From PALSA-693 sp963781155 (GTDB lineage: Bacteria; Actinomycetota; Acidimicrobiia; Acidimicrobiales; Palsa-688): DNA of 64,000 bases. Of this stretch, positions 52,231 to 59,632 are shown one piece after another; the first letter of the stretch is position 1, and each line of letters starts with the position of its first letter. Under the pieces are notes generated by a model that did not search any database, had not been told where the DNA came from, and worked only from the letters and a program-made list of their open reading frames with translations. Where the stretch lies: NCBI GenBank assembly GCA_963781155.1, contig CAWAEC010000006.1, positions 434,001-498,000 of the forward strand, in the 5' to 3' direction. Position numbers and translations under genes: made by a program.

Positions 52231-53920
52231 CCGGCTTCACCGGCATTCGCCGGCGCATACTCAGGGCCACGATTCGCATACTCAGGGCCACGATCTGCCC
52301 CCGGAGCTGCCCGACGCCGTCGATATCTACGACACCACACTGCGAGATGGCAGTCAGCAGGAGGGGCTGTCGCTCACCGTCGACGACAAGCTCCGGGTGG
52401 CCGAACAACTGGACCACCTGGGCGTGCAGTACATCGAGGGAGGCTGGCCGGGGGCCAATCCCAAGGACGAGGAGTTCTTTCGCCGGGCTGCGGCCGGAGA
52501 CCTGCCGCTGGCGACCGCGACGCTGGTGGCGTTCGGTTCGACCCGCAAGGCCGGCGGCCGGGCCGAGACCGACCCGGTGCTGGCCGGTCTGCTGGCCGCT
52601 CAGACGGCCGTTGTTTGCTTGGTCGCCAAGTCGGCGGCCTGGCATGTCACCGAGACCCTGCGCACCAGCCTGACCGAGGCGGTCGACATGGTCGCTGACT
52701 CGGTCGGCTACCTGGTCTCCCGGGGACGGCGCGTCTTCCTTGACGCTGAGCACTTCTTCGACGGTTACCGGGAGAACCCAGGTTTCAGCGCCGACGTGCT
52801 GCGGGCCGCGGCTGGGGCGGGAGCCGAGGTGTTGGTCCTGTGCGACACCAACGGGGGCAGCTTGCCGTTTGAGGTGGAACGGGTGGTCGGCGAGGTCCGG
52901 GACCTGGCAGGCGTCCCACTCGGTTGCCATTTCCACAACGACTCCGGCTGCGCGGTCGCCAACTCCCTCCAGGCCGTGAGGATGGGCGTCACCCAGGTTC
53001 AGGGCTGTGTGAACGGCTATGGCGAACGCACCGGGAACGCTGACCTGACCGCGGCGGTGCCGGACCTGACCTTGAAAATGGGCGTGCGCACCATCGGCAG
53101 CGAACGCCTGGGCCGGCTCACGGCTGTCTCCCACCACATCGCGGAAGTGGTCAACATCGCACCCGACCCGCATCAGCCCTTCGTGGGCGTTTCTGCGTTC
53201 GCTCACAAGGCCGGGCTGCACACCAGCGCCATCGCTCGCTCCCGCGACGCCTACGAGCACGTCGATCCCGACCAGATTGGGAACGGCACCCGTTTCGTCG
53301 TGAGTGAGATGGCCGGCCGCTCCACCATCGCCCTCAAAGCCGAACAAGTCGGTCTGGGCCTCGATGACGCCGCTCTGGCCGACATCGTCGAACGGCTCAA
53401 GGACCTGGAACATCGCGGCTTCCACTTCGAGGTGGCCGACGGGTCCCTGGAGCTGCTCATGCGCTCGGCGACGGGATGGAAGCAGCCGTTCTTTACGCTC
53501 GAGTCGCATCGTGTGATCACCGAGCTGCGGGAGGACGGCGCCTTCATGACGGAGGCGACGGTGAAGGTCATCGTCGACGACGAGCGGGTGTTGGCCACGG
53601 CCGAGGGGAACGGTCCGGTCAACGCGCTGGATGCCGCTCTGCGAAAGGCGATCGGACCGGTGTACCCCGAGCTCGCCCACATCCATCTGACCGACTTCAA
53701 AGTCCGTGTCCTCGACACGAGCCATGGCACGGCCGCGGTCACCCGGGTGCTGATCGACACTACCGACGGGGACCGCACCTGGACCACCATCGGAGTGTCG
53801 GAAAACGTGATCGAGGCATCGTGGGCTGCACTGGAGGACTCCATCGTGTTCGGGCTATTGCACACCATGACCACCAAGGAACGAACCGGTGACCGCGAGC
53901 ACGAAGCGGGGGCATCGTGA
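52220..53920 (+). CDS. cimA: Citramalate synthase
   Basis: Condenses acetyl-CoA with pyruvate to (R)-citramalate, the threonine-independent route to isoleucine. 566 residues: catalytic TIM-barrel domain with VDIYDTTLRDGSQQEGLSL, VQYIEGGWPGANPKDEEFF, CHFHNDSGCAVANSL, GCVNGYGERTGNADL, and a C-terminal regulatory domain. The EGGWPGANPKD form distinguishes CimA from 2-isopropylmalate synthase. The ATG lies inside ilvE. The first about 30 residues are an unusual His-rich extension with a duplicated HTQGHD. The stop overlaps the next gene (GTGA). Confidence 0.93.
   Translation: MSADRLHRHSPAHTQGHDSHTQGHDLPPELPDAVDIYDTTLRDGSQQEGLSLTVDDKLRVAEQLDHLGVQYIEGGWPGANPKDEEFFRRAAAGDLPLATATLVAFGSTRKAGGRAETDPVLAGLLAAQTAVVCLVAKSAAWHVTETLRTSLTEAVDMVADSVGYLVSRGRRVFLDAEHFFDGYRENPGFSADVLRAAAGAGAEVLVLCDTNGGSLPFEVERVVGEVRDLAGVPLGCHFHNDSGCAVANSLQAVRMGVTQVQGCVNGYGERTGNADLTAAVPDLTLKMGVRTIGSERLGRLTAVSHHIAEVVNIAPDPHQPFVGVSAFAHKAGLHTSAIARSRDAYEHVDPDQIGNGTRFVVSEMAGRSTIALKAEQVGLGLDDAALADIVERLKDLEHRGFHFEVADGSLELLMRSATGWKQPFFTLESHRVITELREDGAFMTEATVKVIVDDERVLATAEGNGPVNALDAALRKAIGPVYPELAHIHLTDFKVRVLDTSHGTAAVTRVLIDTTDGDRTWTTIGVSENVIEASWAALEDSIVFGLLHTMTTKERTGDREHEAGAS
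52254..52294 (+). repeat. 21-bp tandem duplication at the 5' end of cimA
   Basis: CGCATACTCAGGGCCACGAT occurs at 52254 and again at 52275, separated by one base, giving a duplicated His-Thr-Gln-Gly-His-Asp in the N-terminal extension of CimA. In-frame and outside the conserved domain. Confidence 0.85.
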
Positions 53921-54426
53921 GCCAGCCACCCCATGTGCCCGTCCAGGACACCGACCGCATCCGCCCCTCCGAGCTGCTCCCGTCGCCCCGGCCCTGGTAT
54001 CTGGACCGGCCGGCCGAGATACGCGACTTAATGGCGCCATCCGGGCGGCGCTTCGGTGCGCCCGCGTCCGACCTGGGTTACGGCCTCAAGCTGGCTCGCA
54101 TGCTCGATGACCGCCTCGAGGGGGTCGATGAGGAAGAGCGAGGGGACGCGCTGGCCGGCGCCTTTGCCTGTGGGTCCCGGCGGGCGGCGTCGTTCGGCCG
54201 GGCGCCGGTTATCTATGACATGGAGTGGGCCTACACCCTGTGGGGCTACTTCGGGGGGGCTCCGGCGGAGTTAGTTGCGTGGCGGGATGGTCTGTTCAAA
54301 GGGGCTGCGCTCGATTACTGGGTGCAGCGGCGCATCGCCGACGCCGTCCGCCCCGAGACGATGCGGCTCACGCCTGCGCAGGTCCGGGATCGAGTGGCGG
54401 ACTGGAAGGAGCTGCTGATCGTATGA
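53917..54426 (+). CDS. Conserved-looking hypothetical protein in the leuB-ilvE-cimA operon
   Basis: Not recognised. 169 residues, soluble, no signal peptide or membrane helix. Features: a proline-rich start, PWYLDRPAEIRDLMAPSGRRFGAP, an alpha-helical middle (LGYGLKLARMLDDRLEGVDEEERGDALAGAFACGSRRAASFGRAPVIYDMEWAY) and a C-terminal helix pair ending RDRVADWKELLIV. Translationally coupled on both sides: its GTG overlaps the cimA stop (GTGA), and its stop overlaps the ATG of the acyl-CoA synthetase (ATGA). Such tight coupling suggests a function with one of its neighbours. Confidence 0.8.
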   Translation: MSQPPHVPVQDTDRIRPSELLPSPRPWYLDRPAEIRDLMAPSGRRFGAPASDLGYGLKLARMLDDRLEGVDEEERGDALAGAFACGSRRAASFGRAPVIYDMEWAYTLWGYFGGAPAELVAWRDGLFKGAALDYWVQRRIADAVRPETMRLTPAQVRDRVADWKELLIV

Positions 54427-56165
54427 CCGGCGGGCCGGCGACCGACGACGGTTGGCGTTCCGGTGAGGCGGCCGTGACGTTGTCCCGCGCCGAGGCTGAC
54501 CTCCAGCTGACTGCCGCCGGCCAGCCTTTCGAGGTGGGCCAGACCGACATTCGTGGCGTCGCGACCAAGATATGGAAGAACTGTCCGCCCACTCTCGGCG
54601 ACATCCTGGTCGCGAGCCGCATCAGGGGCGGCGACATCTTCCTGGTCTACGAGGACGAGCGCATTTCCTTCGACGAGCACTTTCGGGCTGCCGCCCACTT
54701 TGGGAACCAGCTGCGCAACAGCTTTGGCGTCGAGAACGGCGACCGGGTGGCGATAGCGTTGCGCAACTTCCCGGAGTGGTCGATCGCCTTCTGGGGTGCA
54801 GCTGCGGCCGGCGCTGTGGTCGTTCCCCTCAACGCCTGGTGGACCGGTGAGGAGCTTCACTACGGATTGGCCGACTCCGGCGCCAAAATCCTGGTTTGCG
54901 ACCAGGAGCGGGCCAGTCGCATTGCCGGATACGTGACGTACTTACCTGACCTCCGCGCCACCATGGTGGCCCGAGCCGAACCTCGCGATATCCCGGTGGG
55001 TATGCGGAATTTCGCGGACGTGCTCGGTGACGTGCCCGCGAATGCCGAGCTGCCCGATACCGGTTTTCATACCGACGACGACGCCACCATCTTCTACACA
55101 TCCGGCACCACCGGGCGCCCCAAGGGCGCGCTCGGCACCCACCGCAACATCTGCACCAATCCGATGAGCCTGATGTACGTGGCCGTTCGGGACGCGCTTC
55201 GAGCCGGCACGGACCCGCTCGGTGGTGGCGGTCAGAACGCGTACCTCCTGTCTGTGCCGCTGTTCCACGCCACTGGCTGTCACTCCATCCTCGTGACCAA
55301 CCTTCTCACCGGCGGCAAGCTCGTCATGATGCATCGGTGGGACGCCGGGCGCGCCCTGGAACTGATCGAACGAGAACGGATCACCACGTTCGGCGGCGTG
55401 CCCGCCATGGTTATGCAGGTGCTGGACCACCCCGATTTCTCCCGTCGTGATACGTCCAGCGTCAAAACGGTTGGTTACGGTGGCGCCCCGGCCCCGCCCG
55501 ATCTGGTCCGCCGCATCAAGGCGCATTTCCCCGGGGGGCGGGCGTCCAACGGCTACGGCCTGACCGAGACGTCGTCGCTTTCCACCATGAATTCCGGGTC
55601 TGACTACGAAGCGAAGCCCGACAGTGTCGGGCCCCCGGTTCCCGTCGTGACCGTCAAGGTGGTGGACACCGACGGCAAAGAGGTTCCCGTCGGCGATATC
55701 GGCGAGTTGTGGATCAAAGGACCGAACATCGTCAAGGGTTATTGGGGCAACCCCGAGGCCACCGCGGAAAGCTTCAGTGACGGCTGGCTTCAAACCGGTG
55801 ATGTCGCCCGCCTCGACGAAGACGGATTTGTGTATATCGTCGACCGGGCCAAGGACATGCTGATTCGGGGTGGGGAGAACGTCTATTGCGTCGAGATCGA
55901 GGGCGTGCTCCATGAGCACGGTGCCGTTGCTGATGCCGCCGTGATCGGCATCCCTCACCCGATCCTCGGCGAGGAGGTGGGTGCGGTCGTACACCTGCGG
56001 GCTGGCGCTTCGGCCTCGGAGGCGGACCTGCAGGAGCACGTGGCCAGCCGCCTCGCTTCGTTCAAGGTTCCGGTGCGGGTCTGGTTTCTGGACCAACCGC
56101 TGCCTCGCAATCCGGCCGGCAAAATCCTCAAACGGCAGCTGCGGGACGAGCTCGTCAACCCGTAG
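54423..56165 (+). CDS. Acyl-CoA synthetase (class I adenylate-forming)
   Basis: 580-residue AMP-forming ligase. P-loop TIFYTSGTTGRPKGALGTH, A5 region NGYGLTETSSLSTMNSG, WLQTGDVARLDEDGFVYIVDR, KDMLIRGGENVYCVEIE and the A10 lysine NPAGKILKRQLR are all intact. ATG overlaps the preceding hypothetical gene. Substrate unclear; with the branched-chain operon, a branched or short-chain acid is one possibility. It is about 43% longer upstream in the open frame but that part is antisense-free shadow of the hypothetical gene in another frame. Confidence 0.9.
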   Translation: MTGGPATDDGWRSGEAAVTLSRAEADLQLTAAGQPFEVGQTDIRGVATKIWKNCPPTLGDILVASRIRGGDIFLVYEDERISFDEHFRAAAHFGNQLRNSFGVENGDRVAIALRNFPEWSIAFWGAAAAGAVVVPLNAWWTGEELHYGLADSGAKILVCDQERASRIAGYVTYLPDLRATMVARAEPRDIPVGMRNFADVLGDVPANAELPDTGFHTDDDATIFYTSGTTGRPKGALGTHRNICTNPMSLMYVAVRDALRAGTDPLGGGGQNAYLLSVPLFHATGCHSILVTNLLTGGKLVMMHRWDAGRALELIERERITTFGGVPAMVMQVLDHPDFSRRDTSSVKTVGYGGAPAPPDLVRRIKAHFPGGRASNGYGLTETSSLSTMNSGSDYEAKPDSVGPPVPVVTVKVVDTDGKEVPVGDIGELWIKGPNIVKGYWGNPEATAESFSDGWLQTGDVARLDEDGFVYIVDRAKDMLIRGGENVYCVEIEGVLHEHGAVADAAVIGIPHPILGEEVGAVVHLRAGASASEADLQEHVASRLASFKVPVRVWFLDQPLPRNPAGKILKRQLRDELVNP

Positions 56166-56197
56166 GCGCTCGAGCGCACCTCGGCCGCCGGGACTCA

Positions 56198-56242
56198 TTT
56201 GTGTGATAAAAGTCGCGTATTACGCGTCTTTTATCACACAAA
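56198..56242. repeat. 45-bp palindromic repeat, copy 2
   Basis: Two 22-bp arms around a central T with only one mismatched position: left arm begins TTTGTGTGATAAAAGTCGCG, right arm ends in CTTTTATCACACAAA. Same sequence family as 7804-7848 (shared CGCGTATTACGCG core and outer ATCACACAAA arms). Lies between the convergent acyl-CoA synthetase and fabD genes. Confidence 0.85.
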
Positions 56243-56262
56243 CGCCCCGATACGCAGCGGTC

Positions 56263-57225
56263 TTAGCCGGAGCGGGCCGCTTCCAGGAAGGCGCCCAGTT
56301 CTTCCAGGTCGCCCGGCCCGGATACGTTTGCCCGCGACGCGTCCTCGACGGTGCGCTTCACCATTCCGGACAGCTCCGTGCCCGGCCCGAGCTCCAGGAA
56401 GTGCGTGACACCCATACCCGCCATCGTTGCCAGCGATTCTCGCCAGCGCACCGGCGACACCAGTTGCGCGGAAAGCAACGCGGCCCATCCGTCGCGATGG
56501 GGAGCGGCATCGACATTGGCCACCACCTCGATGGCGGCGGTTCCGAAGGCAGTTGAGGCAAGCGCGGCGTCGAGCCGGGCTTGGGCCGGGGCCATCAAGG
56601 GGGAGTGAAACGCACCCCCAACGGCAAGAGGCACGACCCGCTTGGCGCCGAGTCGCTTGGCTGCTGCTCCTGCCGCGTCGATACCGGCGGGGGTGCCGGC
56701 GATGACCACCTGGCCAGGGGCGTTGTCGTTCGCCGGCCAGGCGCCGTCGACCTCCCCGCACGCTTTGGCGACAGCATCCAGGTCGAGGCCCAGCACCGCG
56801 GCCATGGTGCCGGCCTGGGCGTCGGCGGCCTCCTGCATTGCCTCACCCCGCGCCGTGACGAGTCGGGCGCCGTCCTCAGGGGTCAGGGCGCCCGCGGCCA
56901 CCAGCGCCGTGTACTCACCCAGGCTGTGGCCGGCCACGGCGCCGACGCCCTCCGTGCCGCGTGTTGCGCTTGTCCCGAGTGATGGGCCCTCGAGGCCGGC
57001 GTCCCGGGCGGCCGAAAGGATGACCAGGCTGAGCACGAATGCCGCCAGCTGGGCGTTGCGGGTGGCCTTCAGGGTGTCGGCGTCGGCATCGACCAGCAGG
57101 CCGGACACGTCGCGGCCGGTCGCGTCCGCCAACCGGTCGACCATCTGCCACGCCGGATGACCGTGCCACGGGACACCCATCTGAGGACGCTGCGAGCCTT
57201 GACCGGGAAAGAGCAGGGCGAGCAC
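56263..57225 (-). CDS. fabD: Malonyl-CoA:ACP transacylase
   Basis: Loads malonyl onto acyl carrier protein. 320 residues: LALLFPGQGSQRPQMG, GHSLGEYTALVAAGAL (nucleophile Ser about 101), GGAFHSPLM (catalytic His), FLELGPGTELSGMVKR. GTG 57225 is six bases after a TAGGGT -10 (plus-strand 57232-57237), favouring it over GTG 57228. No other fatty-acid synthesis genes are adjacent, unlike the usual fabD-acpP-fabF clusters. Confidence 0.92.
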   Translation of the reverse strand: MLALLFPGQGSQRPQMGVPWHGHPAWQMVDRLADATGRDVSGLLVDADADTLKATRNAQLAAFVLSLVILSAARDAGLEGPSLGTSATRGTEGVGAVAGHSLGEYTALVAAGALTPEDGARLVTARGEAMQEAADAQAGTMAAVLGLDLDAVAKACGEVDGAWPANDNAPGQVVIAGTPAGIDAAGAAAKRLGAKRVVPLAVGGAFHSPLMAPAQARLDAALASTAFGTAAIEVVANVDAAPHRDGWAALLSAQLVSPVRWRESLATMAGMGVTHFLELGPGTELSGMVKRTVEDASRANVSGPGDLEELGAFLEAARSG

Positions 57226-57886
57226 CACCCGACCCTATGCGCCGGCGTGGAGGGCGGGCACGGCTGAGCGCCGCACGGCGCAGGCACGCGCCCACAGCGG
57301 CCGGCGCCTCGCAATCTGTGACGCTCGGTTGCAACCTCGGCCCGGACCGCGTGTCCCTTGCGTCTCGTCGCTGGCCCCCGGCAGGCCACACGCCGGGCAG
57401 CCCCCACGCCGGACAGTCCCCACGCTGGGCAGCCCCACGCCGGGCAGCCCCACGCCGGGCAGCCCCACGCCGGGCAGCCCCACGCCGGGCAGCCCCACGC
57501 CACAACCCACACCCGCGCCCTCGCCCACACAGACGCCCACGCCGACGCCCGGTGGCGCCCGGTTGGCCGGCGAACGGTGCAGCCGGCGGAGAAAGTGGGC
57601 GCGCGTCGCCAAACTGGGCAAGGTTTGGCCGGGTTTTTGCGGGTTTCCGTGCCCGTTTGGCGCGATCGTGCCCAGTTTTCCGCGGGTGGGCACGTTATTC
57701 GGCGGCCCCAGGGCTCTCCACCGGTGCTCAGCGGACCGGCCCGCCCGGTTGTCGCTGTCAACTTCCCTCAACGCAACCTGGTGGCCTCTGCCGGGGTTGC
57801 CGCTCCGGACACCGTTGTCGTTCGCCGATTTTCTTGGACATCCAACCAAATCGCCGGAGGCGTGTCATGATGGAGGAATGCAGCCC
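57226..57886. other. Divergent intergenic region between fabD and the acyl-CoA dehydrogenase gene
   Basis: About 660 bp without a credible gene. It contains the 15-bp tandem repeats (57389-57501) and a 10-bp inverted repeat AAACTGGGCA (57611-57620) / TGCCCAGTTT (57669-57678), between which GGGTTT-type motifs recur. ATG 57867 opens a 7-codon ORF (MMEECSP) whose stop overlaps the dehydrogenase ATG. The open frames that span the region owe their length to the repeats. Confidence 0.6.
57389..57501. repeat. 15-bp GC-rich tandem repeats
   Basis: Four perfect copies of AGCCCCACGCCGGGC from 57431 to 57490 plus a partial fifth, preceded by degenerate copies from about 57389. Each unit is a multiple of three, so every frame stays open and shows 5-residue periodicity. 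Confidence 0.85.
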
Positions 57887-59023
57887 ATGACGCTTACTCA
57901 GGAGCAGCGCGACTTCCGTGCTGCAGTCCGGCAGCTTGCCGAGGAGCGCTTTGCCCCACGCGCCGCCGAGATCGACGCCACCGGCGAGTTTCCGTGGGAC
58001 AACTTCAAGGATTGCGTCTCGATGGAGCTCCCCGGGTTGGCGATCCCGCTCGAGTACGGGGGCTCCGGAGCCGACCACGTAACGCGCGCCATCATGGTCG
58101 AGGAGCTGGCTCGGGTCTGCGGATCGACGAGCTTGATGATGGCGATCAACGGCTTGGCGGTAACCCCGATCGTCAACTGGGCCTCCGAGGAGCTCAAGGC
58201 GCGGTACCTGCCAAAGATCGCGACCGGCGAGTGGCAGGCGAGCTACTGCCTCTCCGAGGCCGACGCAGGCAGCGACGCCGCAGCCATGAGCACCCGGGCC
58301 GTCCGCGACGGCGATTCGTACGTGCTGAGCGGCACCAAATATTGGATCACCAACGCGGGCATCTCAGAGGTCTACGTGGTCTTTGCCAAGACGGATCCGG
58401 CTGCCCGGGCTCGAGGGGTCTCCTGTTTCCTCGTGGAACGAGCCCACGGCATTCAAATCGCCAAACTGGAGCGGAAAATGGGCATGCACGGCAGCCCGAC
58501 GGGCGAGGTCGTCCTCGACGAGGTCCGCATACCGGCCTCGAATTTGATTGGCGAAGAAGGTCAGGGATTCACGATCGCCATGCACACCCTGGATCGCAGC
58601 CGCCCCTCGATTGCGGCTCAGGCTGTCGGGATCGCGCAAGGGTCCCTGGACTATGGCGTCGGGTACGTCAAGCAACGCAAGGCGTTCGGACACCCGATCT
58701 CGGAATTCCAGGGTCTGCAGTTCATGCTCGCTGACATGGCCATGAAGATCGAAGCCGCCCGAGGGCTCACCTATAAGGCGTGCGCCATCGTCGATGAGGG
58801 CGACCCCGAGGGCGACCTCAACGCCGTCGGGGCGATGGCCAAAGCCTTCGCCAGCGACGTCGCCATGGAAGTGACCACGAACGGCGTGCAGTTGCTCGGA
58901 GGGTATGGCTACACGTCCGACTTTCCCATGGAGCGGTTCATGCGCGACGCCAAGATCACCCAGATCTACGAGGGGACCAACCAAATCCAGCGGATCGTCA
59001 TCGCCAGAAACCTTCTGCAGTAA
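57887..59023 (+). CDS. Acyl-CoA dehydrogenase
   Basis: FAD flavoprotein, first step of beta-oxidation or branched-chain acyl-CoA breakdown. 378 residues: CLSEADAGSDAAAMSTRAV (FAD/substrate loop), YWITNAGISEVYVVFAKTD, MGMHGSPTGEVVLDEVRIP, RKAFGHPISEFQGLQFMLADM and the catalytic base in TQIYEGTNQIQRIVIAR. ATG 57887 has GGAGG 10 nt upstream; ATG 57878 is too close to it. Chain-length specificity not determinable; short-chain/butyryl type by overall likeness. Confidence 0.94.
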   Translation: MTLTQEQRDFRAAVRQLAEERFAPRAAEIDATGEFPWDNFKDCVSMELPGLAIPLEYGGSGADHVTRAIMVEELARVCGSTSLMMAINGLAVTPIVNWASEELKARYLPKIATGEWQASYCLSEADAGSDAAAMSTRAVRDGDSYVLSGTKYWITNAGISEVYVVFAKTDPAARARGVSCFLVERAHGIQIAKLERKMGMHGSPTGEVVLDEVRIPASNLIGEEGQGFTIAMHTLDRSRPSIAAQAVGIAQGSLDYGVGYVKQRKAFGHPISEFQGLQFMLADMAMKIEAARGLTYKACAIVDEGDPEGDLNAVGAMAKAFASDVAMEVTTNGVQLLGGYGYTSDFPMERFMRDAKITQIYEGTNQIQRIVIARNLLQ

Positions 59024-59124
59024 GGGTTTTAGTTTCTAAGATGGGCTGTCCGAAGCGTCTTCGAAGGGGATATCCCTACTAGTGGATCGCCGCGGAAGTT
59101 ACATTGATGTGATTAGCATAAGGC

Positions 59125-59259
59125 ATGCGACTTCCTCCTTTGGAACTTAGAGACGGTGACCGCGAGGTGCTGGAGGCTTGGTGTCGAGCGGGAACAGTCG
59201 AGGCTCGGATGGCGAAGCGGGCGCGCATCGTGCTGTTGGCCGCGGATGGCTGCTCGTGA
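59125..59259 (+). pseudogene. IS630-family transposase, N-terminal remnant
   Basis: 44 codons reading LPPLELRDGDREVLEAWCRA, then GTVEARMAKRARIVLLAADG, and a stop. This matches the start of IS630-type transposases (L-R-x-x-E-R-x-x-L-E-x-W-x-R-S-x-T, A-x-R-A-R-I-V-L-L-A-A-x-G); the rest of the gene is gone. Confidence 0.7.
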
Positions 59260-59632
59260 CGCATTGCTTGCCGTGTCGACGAAGGATTCGGCCGAGGTCT
59301 TTAGGGCGAAACCAGCCCCAAAGTCGGTGGCGTCGTAGCCCCCGCTCCCTAGCGCAATGCGTTGAGCGTTCTCGCCGCAGGTAGCGCCTCCGTGCCCTGG
59401 TTGGCCTCCGGTCAAGTTTGGCGATCTTGCGCTCGCTCGCATGAGCGTCAGCAAGAGCGGGATCGGATGATAATCGAGGATCTGGTAGGCGGGAGGCCCA
59501 TGATTGGGATCACGGCGTCCGCGGGCGTGTATGCGCCCCGATCGGGGGAGAAGTCCGCTCGATTGAGCGTTGCTGTGTTCCTGGCTATCGTTTGTGGTCC
59601 AGCCGACCGTGACGCGGGGAGGGCGTGGCCGT
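59260..59632. other. Non-coding stretch between the IS630 remnant and the MmgE/PrpD gene
   Basis: No credible gene. Likely insertion/deletion debris. GGTCTTTAGGGC at 59297-59308 recurs at about 60999-61010 on the other side of the MmgE/PrpD gene. Confidence 0.4.

Noticed and set aside
57329..57886. N-terminal extension of the acyl-CoA dehydrogenase with Gly-Ser-Pro-Thr-Pro repeats
   Set aside because: Open only because of the 15-bp repeats; all frames there are open, and GGAGG with ATG 57887 marks a normal family start.
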